A DNA stretch of 64,000 bases from contig OZ038527.1 of assembly GCA_964036665.1 (NCBI GenBank), positions 10,447,835-10,511,834 on the forward strand. The letters are read 5' to 3'. This stretch comes from Gordius sp. MW1. Its lineage: Eukaryota > Nematomorpha > Gordioida > Gordea > Gordiidae. The notes beneath the pieces were generated by a model, which saw nothing but the letters and a program-made list of their open reading frames with translations, was not told the origin of the DNA and ran no database searches. Both the position numbers and the translations under genes were made by a program. Below are positions 54,301 through 64,000 of the stretch, one piece after another (position 1 is the stretch's first letter; every line of letters begins with the position of its first letter).

Positions 54301-55688
54301 CATCTTATATAGCGACCATAAATACCTCCATGCACAATACTACATAGCCACTGAATGGATGGGGGGAATGTATCCTTCCCAAACGCTCATGGGTTAATTA
54401 TGTAGACATGACATTTATTTGTAAAAGTTTGCGTTTATAGGAGGCTTAACTGATTATACCAAGATATAAACTTGTCATTTAGATCAGAACACTTTATATT
54501 TCTAATTCAACTTCTTAGGCTCAAGATCTGGTTTAAATATTGCTCTCACTTGGGCCACATTGATGTATTTTGGAAGGAAAAGATATGTCGAGGCTACGCA
54601 AAAAATCATCACGACATGTAGACTGATGGTGGACACGTAATTAAAATAGGATTTTTTTAATATTGAGCAGATTTCGGGAAAAAGAGGTCGAACCGAGACA
54701 AATCGAATTTAAAATTATGGGGGAACCTAAATTAAATGTGGTAGCATTTGGTAATGCTGCAAAGTCCATTTACGATATTTATGAGTTGGGGAGAAAGATG
54801 ACTGAAAGGGGATGGAATTTAAACTATCTCCAAAACCCTCATGGGTATATTCATAGATAAATATGAATTATCGATCTTATCAAAGAGTCATGTCCTCTTA
54901 AAAATCTATTTTAGCATACACATTTGCATTACTTTGGTCCATACGAAAAATGAAGTTTGCGAAGGCTTTGTAAAAGACATGCTCGAATGTGATAAGGAAT
55001 TGAAGTTGGAAAACGAAGCAAAATGTGCTCCTAAAAAAGATTCGAATATCGTGAGTCGCGTTAATAACACACACACTATGTCAAAATTTTCAGACTTTCT
55101 TCGTCACAATTTTAAGAAAATTTTAGCTCTTATTTAACTAACCGTTTATATAAGAAATCCGTTAATAAAGCATTTGAGCCCAAGAAAATGATCGAAATCC
55201 GTGCACTGTTAAAGACTGTTAGCCAATTATTTTAACGACCATCAATCCACAATTTTAATAGATTTTTCTTTAAATAGGGTTGTTTGTGTGGATTTAGGAT
55301 GTACAATCAAAATGTAATAAAATTTACTAACTTTAATATTTTAATATAAAATTCAGAAGCATATTTGAAAAAAGTTGCCATAAAATATTAACGCGACTTC
55401 AGTCGAGTTATGTAGCAAAAGCCTCTATAATTTACAAATTTTTTAAAACTTATTTCACTCTGCAAAAGGGCCATGTATTGTTATGCCATTGATTAATTAG
55501 ATACGTTTAAGTAGGATTATTCTTTAGTCTATGCATTATCTCGCTCCATTTAAACCCGATTAATCTTCATTTCTTCTATTTAACAGGGAGCTCTTTATTG
55601 CTTCGCACAAAGTATATCAAATCAAGCACCCATAGAGGATGTTTTAAAAAGAGGATATCTTGACGGTTATTACAGTAAGCCAACATAA
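39344..55688 (+). CDS. SGPL1: Sphingosine-1-phosphate lyase, 15 exons
   Basis: Exons: 39344-39440, 39481-39659, 39693-39732, 39772-39854, 39934-40053, 49287-49378, 51847-51883, 52042-52149, 52710-52772, 53708-53860, 54272-54392, 54519-54636, 54671-54844, 54915-55050, 55587-55688. They total 1623 nt, 540 aa (human 568). Phases close at every junction. The ER-membrane enzyme uses PLP to cleave sphingosine-1-phosphate to hexadecenal and phosphoethanolamine. The N-terminal exon has a membrane helix ([13 protein letters not shown]). Family motifs follow: [87 protein letters not shown], the PLP-lysine segment [10 protein letters not shown] then [15 protein letters not shown], and [19 protein letters not shown]. 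The 9.2-kb fifth intron contains a Helitron and two hAT elements. The first two exons and the start codon are the least certain part. Confidence 0.92.
40681..42264 (+). mobile_element. Helitron-like element in SGPL1 intron, 1584 bp
   Basis: The 5' end is TCTATATATATAAAGTAAAG. The 3' end has hairpin CCAAAGCAATGCTTGG, then CCGGGCACAGCTAG. It is inserted between A and T without duplication. It is homologous in reverse orientation to the element at 32933-35706. Internal: four copies of a 55-60 bp repeat with ACGTCATCTTTTCTTAACGG at 40970-41180, and a second block at 41420-41700 repeating the near-5' word CTGAAACTACCGGCCCGAT. No Rep/helicase is encoded, so it needs an autonomous partner. Confidence 0.78.
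43314..46131 (+). mobile_element. BED-hAT transposon, copy A, 2818 bp
   Basis: Terminal inverted repeats CAGAGCTGTTAA. A perfect 8-bp duplication ATTATTGG lies at 43306-43313 and 46132-46139. Both subterminal regions are packed with GAACTAGTTC and TTGAACTTGAACTAG words (43325-43512 and 45930-46115), which look like transposase-binding arrays. It contains the six-exon transposase described separately. It lies in the fifth SGPL1 intron in sense orientation. Confidence 0.95.
43657..45733 (+). pseudogene. hAT transposase of copy A, frameshifted in exon 3
   Basis: Exons by splice signals and by comparison with copy B: 43657-43848, 43891-44249, 44296-44498, 44539-45001, 45039-45208, 45256-45733. 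Exon 1-2 junction rebuilds a BED zinc finger (CKLCTKVV..., H-x(5)-H split by the intron). Later parts show the hAT core: [32 protein letters not shown] and the C-terminal dimerisation motif [20 protein letters not shown]. Exon 3 is 203 nt where copy B has 207: four bases are missing after TGCAAATGTTTAG near 44378, which breaks the frame before the [21 protein letters not shown] segment. Without that loss the protein would be 622 aa. In-frame Met codons exist upstream (43570), but the BED layout favours 43657. Confidence 0.9.
46181..48970 (-). mobile_element. BED-hAT transposon, copy B, 2790 bp
   Basis: Terminal repeats are identical to copy A, with its own perfect 8-bp duplication CACTATAG (46173-46180, 48971-48978). 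It is the reverse complement of copy A apart from a handful of small indels and substitutions. The gap between copies is 49 bp, of which 16 bp are the two target duplications. The different duplications prove two separate insertions and not a single inverted duplication. Confidence 0.95.
46571..48640 (-). pseudogene. hAT transposase of copy B, frameshifted in exon 6
   Basis: Exons on the minus strand: 48449-48640, 48048-48406, 47795-48001, 47292-47754, 47085-47254, 46571-47037. Exons 1-5 are open and include the segment missing from copy [18 protein letters not shown] sequence and [11 protein letters not shown], a conserved hAT catalytic-core motif. Exon 6 is 11 nt shorter than in copy A. Two bases (AT) are lost after GAAGACTAT near 46797, giving an early stop, and a further 9-bp in-frame deletion is near 46780. 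The hATC dimerisation region is thus out of frame. The damage differs from that in copy A. Confidence 0.9.
48979..49286. other. SGPL1 intron 5, 3' part
   Basis: About 300 bp of AT-rich intron between the hAT pair and SGPL1 exon 6 (49287). Nothing else is seen. Confidence 0.6.
50290..50452. mobile_element. Decayed CATGGGCGTAGCC-family MITE in SGPL1 intron 6
   Basis: The inside is clearly collinear with 22693-22859: G run facing C run, TTTTTCAATGCAAAAAC, AACTTTTAAACATTTTGCCC. The ends are damaged (CCTCAGCCAGGGG and CAGGCTACGCACACG) and no duplication is evident. Confidence 0.65.
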
Positions 55689-55955
55689 ACGCAGTCGGTG
55701 GTCAATACTTTATTCCCGCATTTATATATACCTTATAAATTTACCGCAAATAACACTTCAATACTATATTATATTTAACATCATTAAATTCGTTTTGTAA
55801 AATCTTGTTTGGGACAAGCGTCTACATTCTCATTTGATCGCAAAATAGGTTAGAACTTTGAATTAGATGTTCGCTTGATTTCAGCTTCTGGGAAAAGCAA
55901 TCGGTTAGGTGGTATGTACAGGTAGGTACGGTCTATGCAAGTTTAAATTAAAATG

Positions 55956-57046
55956 TTATGATAACACAGCTTGGAGATTTATTTTCGGAGTCAATGTAAA
56001 TTTATGAAAAATTTTACCGGGTAATTGAGTTATGTTTCCATTCGAATCTGTTAACAAGGTCAAATAGTGTTCCTCAAATTTTTCCAACGTAACATCGTCA
56101 GCATTAAAAGAGGCGGGAGATTTATCATGGGTTGTCGTGGTTTTTACACAAGATAATGCGTAGATTTTTTGCCGCGGCGAAGATTTTAACGCAATTGCAT
56201 CTTTTAGTTTAGCGTGCACATATGCCGGGCTTAAATAGACGTTTCCGTTTAAATCCTTTATAGAGGTTACATAATTGACGTCAGTTTCGCACGCATCTGA
56301 CGTAACATGAATTTTTTGATCATCCGAAACTTCGAGCAATTTTTTTTTAACCAGGAGTAGCGGAACGGGTGGTGGCATATTTATGACGAATGTCTTAGTA
56401 GTTTTGTTGGTCGGAGGAGAGATGGAAGGCCCTACGCGAGGTGGTAGATCGAGTGGTGATACTTCGTGTTGGTTGACATTTTCGAAGTATGGACGCCTCA
56501 GTTCGTAAAGGTTGTTCAGGTAATAATGGCAAGTTTCGTCCCAGGCCACAATATTTTCGAAGGTGGTTTCGATCGAACTTGCTCGCATTTCGGTGCTAGT
56601 TTTTTCGTGTTGCGAAGCGGTATTTCGCATGTGCTTATAAACGTGATCGAAAATATAAATTTCCGTCAATTGACCACCTCCGGCCGCTCCTTCGTTCAAA
56701 TCTTGCATCGTTATATCATCGTCATCCTTAAAGGGTGGTTCGTGCCTAACTAAACGAAATGTCGTCATGTTATTGCAATGGCTTTTTGCCAGCAAAAAAA
56801 AATACAAGCCTTTTCGGCCATCCGCGAACATTAATAAAATAAATTACAAGATTCCAATGTCTCAAAGTGACGAGAAAGCTCATGTAAAGCTATTTAATTA
56901 CCCTTTTTGTTGCCAAGTGTATGATTGTCTTCGATTTCAAGGTTAACGTCATTGATATCTCTCTTGTTGGATGAAGTGGGTGAAGATAGTTGGTTGGATG
57001 AAGAAGGGTGTTGCGTTTCACGGGCTCCATTCGAATTAGGTAGCAT
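55956..57046 (-). CDS. Unrecognised two-exon protein, about 312 aa
   Basis: The second exon is the longest open frame in the window that is not repeat-derived. Proposed exons: 56902-57046 and 55956-56749, joined by GTAATT...GTTTAG, total 939 nt. The N-terminal part is Ser/Thr/Asn-rich (SSSNQLSSPTSSNKRDINDV). The second exon begins VRHEPPFKDDDDITMQDLNE, then a glycine patch, a helix-rich segment with Glu/Met, a proline-rich part (SPLDLPPRVGPSISPP; INMPPPVPLLLVKKK) and a mixed C-terminus ending INLQAVLS. No signal peptide or membrane helix is seen. The acidic, Pro-rich composition would suit a nuclear adaptor, but that is a guess. Base composition is more balanced than its surroundings, as in the other exons. 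It converges on SGPL1, with 267 bp between stop codons. An unspliced start at 56831 is the alternative. Confidence 0.6.
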
Positions 57047-57082
57047 TGTTAGTTCTGATACCCTGATGAGGGTTAGCATCAA

Positions 57083-58936
57083 TATTTTATAGGCATTAGT
57101 TTTTGATATTGTCAGGCATTTTCAAATAATGAATATATATGCCTTTCGTTAATTTAAGGACAAAAAAATTTAAATCTTAAAAATTTGACCAAATTAATAA
57201 TTTTATATAATTTGTAAAACAATTTAAACTTTTGTTAAAATAATGATCAAAATACATGTTCATTTAATATGGCATGGGGGGGGGGGTTAACGATTTCTTA
57301 TTTTGTGCATTTACTTTAATAGAAAGAATCTTAAAAAGTATTAAATTTTGACACAAAATAAGGTTAACTTGTCGATGAGAAACAGAAAACTATTTTAATT
57401 TAGTGTAATTTATTAGATTTAAATGGGTCATAAAAGGTTCAAATCAATACCCAGGCATTACCGATATATTGTTTTGCTCTTAATCCTAATAAAAATTATG
57501 AAAATTAATATTTTACATTAAGTACTAATTATTTCAAAAATAAGGTTTCTATTGAAAATAGGGAAGATTGGGGTTTAATGATCTGTTTCTTCTATAAAAT
57601 AATCCTAATTTTTTATTCAAGTTCATCCATTTTTAGCAAATTATTGAATTAATTACTTTTAATCAACCCAATGGGGAATGGTAAATATTTTTTGGATCGT
57701 CCTAATAGTATTATTATTGAACTAAAAATATGTGAGAGGTGTAAGTATAAAAATTTGTTTTGTCTACAAATTGATTTAATTTGTTACATAAAACGCGTGC
57801 GCACAATTATTTACAGTTACACTTTTCATAAATCGGCGTGGGTGACAAAATAGAAGCCGAATTTGGAGTAGGGTAAAAATATATTTTTGATCGTAAAATT
57901 TACTTCAATATTTTATTAGCCTGAACCAGAAAAATTGGCTGAACAAAATTAAGTTTATGTAAAAAATATTTGTTTTGTTAAACGAGTCAAAAGACAAGCT
58001 TCCCATGTAAAGTCCTAATATTTTATTTAGCTTGCAATAGATTAATTCTCAAATAGGGTTTTGGCTGAAAAATGTAAAGAAATTTGGGGCGGGCCGAAGC
58101 TAGCTTCTAAAAAACAAAACAATAAAAATATCCCGTTATCTGACAATTAATAATGATGGAAAAATTTAGGCTGAGCAATTATGTTTTTAATTTTTTTTTG
58201 AAATCTCTACAAATTAAGATAATTGAGGCTAAATGTGCAAAAAGACTTTTTATCGTTTGGAAGCTAACTCACTCCATTTTTCATTTTTTAATAATTATAT
58301 AATCATATAGATTGTTGAGTAATATTCAGGGCTATTTAATTTTTTATTTGTTTCAATTTTTTATTTAAAATTATCCTTATTCCCTTTAATAAGCTATTTA
58401 AACATTTCAAATAATTATTTGTCTAAATTGCGCAATTATTGAACAAATATATATCAAGATTATCATAAAACTCCTTTTTTAACGTTTAATATAAAGCTTT
58501 GTACCTCAAAATTATCTTGGATAGTTGTTTAAATATACGGCTAATTATTTTCGTAATTTGTCAATATTAATTACGTAAAATATTTAGAAAAAATATAGTT
58601 TTTTGATTTTTCAAAATGAAAATCGTGTCTGGTTTAAAAACATTAATTTCTGTTAATAAAAGTGAAAGTGATGAGTCAAAACATGTAAAATTTCTGTTAA
58701 TTTTAACTATCATATTTATTTCTTCCAAACTGACGCGTGGGCATGGAAGTTTCATAACTAACCTAAACTGATCATAAATTAATAAATTATAGAATTTGCG
58801 TAAGAGTTTAAAATAAAGGGTTTATTGGTAATATTATTATTGTAGTAGGTGTACTAGGATGAAACTAATGACAATATGAGATAATTTTTATAAAAAAGTA
58901 TTAATACAATCGAATAAAAGGGCACGTAAAAAATTA
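57083..58936. other. Intergenic sequence between SIRT1 and the unrecognised gene
   Basis: About 1.85 kb, AT-rich. No conserved frame is seen. A G run of nine bases near 57277 and short AT-driven frames (57671-57853 +, 58567-58755 -) have no recognisable features. This should hold the promoter of the minus-strand gene at 57046. Confidence 0.45.
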
Positions 58937-61900
58937 TTAAATTATAAACCTTTTCATAACTTCGGCAATTATCGTGTCACAATCGCCTAAGAATTCAATA
59001 TCGAAATTTAGGTGGGAAAGTGGTTCTTTGTTGATCAATATTTGTGGTACGTCAGCAGGGAGGGAATCTTAATTCATAAATAAAATACACTGCTAGTCAA
59101 AAAGCATTCATAAAAATTTAGAATATAAGGCAATAAGGTGAAAGTGTGTTGTTTTACTATAATTCTTAAATTATGGTTAACAATTGCGTTTTTTAATCGC
59201 CTGCAGTATATCATTTAATTAAGTAAACAATTTAAAATACAAAATAATCAATGTATTTATGTACTATCAATCCATTATAATTTATAAAGTTAGTTTCCAA
59301 TAATGGTAGTTTAGGATTGATAAAATGCGAGGGTGGAAATGGGTTTAGATATTTCGGTCGTCCAGCGACCATTATCAATAAAAAAAAGGTAACTTACAAG
59401 TGATGTGAATTACCAATGAACGAGAAGGTGTCGACAAGTTTTAATTTATAAACAAAAATAATGAAAATTAGTTGAAATAGGAGGGTGAATAAGAGCGAAC
59501 ACCGGTTGGAACAAGAGAGATATAATTTTCATTATTTTTGTTTTTGTTTATCCCACTATTCCAATAAGTGTTAACTCTCTTGTTCCAACCGGTGTTCGCT
59601 ATTATTCACCCCCCTATTTCAACTAATTTTCATTATTTTTGTTTATAAATTAAAACTTGTCGACACCTTCTCGTTCATTGGTAATTCACATCACTTGTAA
59701 GTTACCTTTTTTTTTATTGATAATGGTCGCTGGACGACCGAAATATCTAAACCCATTTCCACCCTCGCATTTTATCAATCCTAAACTACCATTATTGGAA
59801 ACTAACTTTACAAAATAATCAGCTTCAGATTAAGCAAAAACCACCTTAATTTTAAATACAACCATATGCATCAAAAATGAGATGAGTGAATTCAAAGCGT
59901 TTACAACTTTACCCAGCACCTTTATAAAACCGAAGAAACCGAAAGTCTTTTTTCTGGCGCAAAAATGAAATTTATTTATTTCGACTACTGAAAGTAAATG
60001 CATACTCGGTATGAGAGAAACGGGTCGAACTTTCATGGAACTACCCATGACGATCAACAGATCGCAGAGGTCTTTGTCAACGTCCAACGATTCGTGAAAC
60101 TTTTCACCAAGCCCCTCTCCGAAAAACACGATGTCGGGTTTCATGATGGCCCAATCCCTCTTACCAAATTTCCCATCGGCTTTTGTGGTGGTGTTATTAT
60201 GGTTAGCGTCGCGATGACCCTTTTCGAAGCAATAATCATTGAATTCATCACTGCTATCGTCCGTGTTAAAACCGTCTTCATCTTCATCAAGCGACATGTC
60301 CTGATGGATGTTCAGTCAACCAAAATAAACTGAAGGACCGGGTACATGGGCGTAGCCAGCATTGGAATTCGAGGGGGGGGGGCAAAATTATTATTTTTTG
60401 ATAGTTTAGCCATAATTTTCATAAATTTTAACAGATTTTTGGATTTTAAGGGGGGCAGATGCCCCCCCCCCCTTGGCTATGCCCATGACCGAGTATTTAA
60501 ATGGCAAAAAACGATGTTCGCAGTTTATTATTAAAAATGTAAAAACTGTTGGTTCGTGTTAACGATTAGTAATCAAGTTCAGAAGCTTTTAATACCTTGT
60601 GGTAATCCTTCAAAAGGGTGTGATTGTCTTTGAAGGGTGACACAATTTTAGGTCCATCCAAGTTATCCGCTATTATTTTCTTCGATAATTCTACAAGGAG
60701 GAAGGTTAAAATAATTGCAATTATTATGCGATGGAAATAGTGTCCAGCGGAGTCAAAATTTTGCTAAACCAACTTAATTTACCAGACTGTCTCTCGGCGG
60801 ACCAAAAAATAAGCAATACATGCTTAAAAATTTTGTTTTACAATAATTTTGGAGACACCCTGTTTTCTCTATACACAACTTTTTAATAAATTCGGGTTAA
60901 CCGCGAACATTTTTTCCAACGATAAAATTTTTAGGTGCCAATAATACAAATAAGGTAGCATTGATTCATAAGAGTGTAACATTTAATAATTATCACAAGG
61001 AGTATACGATTGTTTAAAGCACTAAGTAATGAGTTATCCCACTAAGTTCTTAAAACATAAAATAACAAGTAAGCTTAATATTATTAATCACCGTCGTTCG
61101 ATTTGTGACCAGGATGAAGTGGGTTGAGGTTTATTACTTCCTTACCTTCAGCATGACATATGGGGCACAATGGTACAATCTAAGCAGGTTTAAAAGAGTA
61201 TTCGAGGTTGCATCGATAAATTATTACCTGATTGTATACGTCATTTTTTATAGCGTCGGCAGATAGCTGATGTTTACACTCGGTACAAGATGCGGTTGCA
61301 AATGACCCTTAATAAAGAGTAAATCGTTTAAAATTCTAACTACGTACCATGACATTCAATAATTCTCTTTATCCCGGCCACGTTTTCTAACGTATCGATA
61401 TTTTGTGTGTAATTTCGTAATAATTTGTTCCGTTTTTCAAGATATCGTATAAAGCGATGGCTGAGGGAAGGTTTAAATTTGCCAGGATATATTTCCTTAT
61501 ATGTTAAAATGATAGTCATAAAATTTTAATCAGATAATCAACCATATATAAAATGACATCTCATATCCCAAAAAAGACTGCTATACTCATAGGCTCAACT
61601 AAGATTTTCTCAAAGGGGGGGGGGGGCATAAAATTTGCAATGTAAAATTTGTTGGGATAAAAATGTTTTTTTTTCCTAAAAGTTTAGTGACAATATCGTA
61701 AAAATAATAAAATACTAAAAGTAAAATTCCAACAAATATATATTTTTGATAAATATACAATATAAAAATTATATAAATTGAAAATCATGGGAGGGGTTCC
61801 AACCTAAAAAACACCCTCTCCCTACAATACTATATAATTATTTACCTTGGCTATTTTAAAAAAGGGACGGGGATCGTATCTAAAATAATTGATGTCAAAA

Positions 61901-62828
61901 ATAGCTTGTGGATCAGGAAGATTAGGAAAATCTTTGGATAATCTAGCATATAGACCATCTTTAGATCGAAAATCTGGAATGCCACAGGAAACAGAAACCT
62001 ATCCAAAATGAAATTTAATTCAATATTTTTTTATTTATTATAAATAAAACTTACCCCTGCCCCAGTAAGTATAATTATATTTTGTGATCTTTTAAGTAGT
62101 TGGACAAAATCGTCCATTGTGTTAAGGTGAGACAATTTTTTCCTTTTGTTTAGGGGTTGGGTTAATAATTGTAGTATCATATCCCAACTTTCATAATTAC
62201 TCAAATTAGAGGGAGAGCTCATAGGCAAGAGCATTTTTAAAATATTTTGTGGGTTGGTATTTTCTCTCATTTGCTGTCTTAACCATTGAAGTGGTCCTGC
62301 AACGTGGCATCACAGACATAACAAAAGATATTACAGGTTAAAAACAAATTACCTTCAGTTATAAATTTTCAAAAAAATTGAAGAATCTTAACATAAGGAT
62401 AAAAATTTGAAAGATTTATATAATTTAAATTTCAAAAGCACTATCTTAAACATTCAATAAATAAAAGTATAATAAATTAGAAAATAAATATAAACGCTAG
62501 ACAATAAAAAGGTTTTTAAAAAATTATATAATACCAGGTAGATTCAGATCATCAGATGAACTTGAAACTGTGGACTCATTTTCGCCTATTGTGTTAGAGA
62601 TTGAACTATTTGATGATGAGAGGGAATTGCATTCATCGTTATCCATATCTATCTTAGCATCTTCTTTCTTATTATCTATAATAAAATAGACAAGTCAGAA
62701 AGTTGAAACGAAAAATAAAAGTTGAAAGGACGGACGGACGGACAACAAAAAGCGAGCCCATAAATTGCATAGCAATTAATAATATACAACAAAAACTATA
62801 TACCATTTTGGTGAATACCATTGTCCAT
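58937..62828 (-). CDS. SIRT1: SIRT1-class NAD-dependent deacetylase, 10 exons
   Basis: Minus-strand exons: 62804-62828, 62535-62675, 62055-62296, 61846-61998, 61348-61495, 61228-61307, 61146-61179, 60596-60690, 60006-60300, 58937-59067. They total 1344 nt (447 aa) with all phases closing. The enzyme deacetylates protein lysines using NAD. Motifs: [27 protein letters not shown] then [55 protein letters not shown] with the catalytic His, zinc pairs CTEC and [58 protein letters not shown]. Between the second zinc pair and IMKPDIVFF there are about 86 residues where human SIRT1 has about 7. The insert, spread over exons 8 and 9, is rich in Asp/Asn. The protein ends 17 residues after the LGDCD motif region, without the long C-terminal tail of vertebrate SIRT1. 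Introns hold a MITE, a foldback repeat and a (GGAC)n module. Confidence 0.93.
59285..59810. repeat. Near-perfect inverted repeat in SIRT1 last intron
   Basis: Arms 59285-59519 and 59575-59810 (about 235 bp each) are reverse complements with only a few differences; for example GGGTTTAGATATTTCGGTCG and its complement, and ACACCGGTTGGAACAAGAGA and its complement. The 55-bp loop holds ATTTTCATTATTTTTGTTTT. The ends are TAAAGTTAG and CTAACTTTA. There is no coding capacity. It is probably a foldback MITE; no clear target duplication is visible. Confidence 0.92.
60345..60487. mobile_element. CATGGGCGTAGCC-family MITE in SIRT1 intron 8, 143 bp
   Basis: The ends are CATGGGCGTAGCCAGCATTG and the complement CATGGGCATAGCCAAGGGGG. 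Flanks ACCGGGTA (60337-60344) and ACCGAGTA (60488-60495) are an 8-bp duplication with one change. G and C runs lie inside each end. Confidence 0.85.
62727..62785. repeat. (GGAC)n plus hairpin module in SIRT1 intron 1
   Basis: GGACGGACGGACGGACAAC, then AAAAAGCGAGCCCATAAATT, then GCATAGCAATTAATA. This is the same module as 34861-34935, here only about 20 bp from the first exon of SIRT1. Confidence 0.8.
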
Positions 62829-63425
62829 CTTAATTATTAGGCTATGAAGTCATTTTGTTACAATTAAGCATAATTTGTGAAATCGGAATAAGTGTAACCT
62901 ATGTGTTTAAACAGCATTACAAGGATACTTTTTCAAAAACTAAATAAACAATGAATAGTTAAATAATTTGGTATTAATTGCCAAAAATATTTTTAAATTA
63001 GCTAAATACTGTAGTGACATCTAGACGTATGAACAATTACGGAAAAGCAGTATCTTCCTATAAGACTTCTCTCTAGATCATTAATACGTGTAATTACCTA
63101 AAAACCATAACTATTTTAAAATATTTAATAGATTTCTTGGTCAGTGTTTTATCTAAAACCAGCAAAATGTCTACTGCACGTGCCCTCATCTATTAGTTTG
63201 TCATAACGCTGCAAAAAATGCTCTTTTTGTTTTTGATTTGACCCGATCTTATTTAATAAAATATTTGGGGCCAAATTATACATTATAAAATTATTTTGCT
63301 ATATATAAGTTTAGAAATAATTTGATGGTTTTCTCATTCTAAACAAGGGTGGTTTAAAATAAAGAATATTTTTTCTCTTACTACACTTTATTCAACTAAT
63401 CCTAACTCCGAAATCTAACCTTATA
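62829..63425. other. SIRT1 upstream region
   Basis: AT-rich sequence containing whatever promoter SIRT1 uses. I could not define a TATA box or other element with any confidence, and no other gene is seen. Confidence 0.4.
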
Positions 63426-63427
63426 AA

Positions 63428-63556
63428 AATACGCCCTTAGGGCGTAACTGGGGGCTTCGCCCCCAGACCCTTTGGGCTCCGCCCCCAGGCCCCCGTTGGA
63501 GGCTACGCCCCCAACCCCCGTTTACCTGGGGGCTCCGCCCCCAGACCACCGTTTAG
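63428..63556. repeat. Cluster of GC hairpins
   Basis: Within 130 bp there are four or five copies of a near-perfect hairpin, e.g. TGGGGGCTTCGCCCCCAGA, TGGGCTCCGCCCCCAGG, GGAGGCTACGCCCCCAA and TGGGGGCTCCGCCCCCAGA, preceded by CGCCCTTAGGGCG. The loop is always CTNCG-like. The surrounding sequence is over 70% AT. The 68-residue frame starting at 63472 is a by-product of these GC words. Confidence 0.85.
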
Positions 63557-63689
63557 CCAATGACAGTCCCTGTTTTTCATTTTTATTAATTTTTTATCAT
63601 TTTTTTAATTACTATATTTTTACTTACCTTTGCTTAACATCCTCATACACATCTATTACTCTTTTATACTACGTATAAACAAAGCATAT

Positions 63690-64000
63690 TTGCTGGGCAA
63701 TTTATGTTGGGATAGGGATTGCATAGCAAATAAAACTTAATTGGCAAAAGCTAAATAAACTCGCCTTGACTCAATCTATGGCTATAAAGTTTTATCTTTT
63801 ACTTAGGTTAACCCTGTACTAATTTATTGGCGTCAAAGAAAGTAGCATAAAACCCAGAAATTACTAAGCAAAATAGGCATATTATATAAATTGGGGTAAT
63901 TTCTAGGATGGCTTAATCAATTAAAATTTGCATAGCAATTAATAATACAGTAATAAAAAGTAACAATTAATAAAATTAAAAAAGGCTTACGACGAAACTA
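63690..64000. repeat. Diffuse copies of the GCATAGCAATT hairpin motif
   Basis: TTTGCTGGGCAATTTATG (63690), GATTGCATAGCAAATAAAAC (63718) and TTTGCATAGCAATTAATAAT (63926) are variants of the hairpin found at 34 kb and 62.7 kb. No gene is seen before the window ends. Confidence 0.5.

Noticed and set aside
56466..56753. 95-residue + strand frame
   Set aside because: It is antisense to the longer, better-supported second exon of the minus-strand gene at 55956-57046.
63472..63678. 68-residue frame starting in GC-rich DNA
   Set aside because: The first half is a translation of palindromic hairpins and the second of AT-rich DNA; no conserved pattern.

Overview
The window is a gene-poor, very AT-rich, intron-containing animal-type nuclear sequence. 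The proteins are ordinary eukaryotic enzymes with close similarity to animal orthologues. They are split by many short GT-AG introns (often 36-60 bp) and embedded in several transposon classes. I cannot place the species beyond an invertebrate metazoan or close relative. No bacterial, organellar or viral gene organisation is seen.

Four genes can be rebuilt exon by exon from splice sites, frame and family similarity, plus one unrecognised gene. (1) 14022-20582 (+): cytosolic aspartate aminotransferase (GOT1-like), 9 exons, 410 aa. (2) 24314-24816 (-): a metallothionein-like protein in five tiny exons, 102 aa with 25 Cys. (3) 39344-55688 (+): sphingosine-1-phosphate lyase (SGPL1-like), 15 exons, about 540 aa, with a 9.2-kb intron full of transposons. 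(4) 55956-57046 (-): an unrecognised two-exon gene. (5) 58937-62828 (-): a SIRT1-class sirtuin, 10 exons, 447 aa, with an acidic insert of about 80 residues after the zinc module. The genes do not form one pathway.

The rest is mobile DNA. 0-13.5 kb: a family of Mutator-like (MULE) elements with 8-9 bp target duplications and a FLYWCH zinc-finger remnant, two tandem-repeat arrays, two decayed RTE-type LINE copies and nested MITEs. 15-32.8 kb: an RTE copy inside GOT1 intron 3 (17-bp target duplication), several MITEs, and a full-length RTE (29741-32824, 16-bp target duplication). 32.9-42.3 kb: two Helitron-like elements in opposite orientation around a foldback-type element made of G-run/C-run hairpin repeats. 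43.3-49.0 kb: two nearly identical BED-hAT transposons in opposite orientation, 49 bp apart, inside the SGPL1 intron, each with its own 8-bp target duplication and each broken by a different frameshift. 59.3-59.8 kb: a near-perfect inverted repeat in the last SIRT1 intron. 63.4-63.6 kb: a cluster of GC hairpins.

All coordinates were read by eye. Splice junctions were accepted where the reading phase closes across the whole gene. Family names rest on remembered protein motifs and not on any search.
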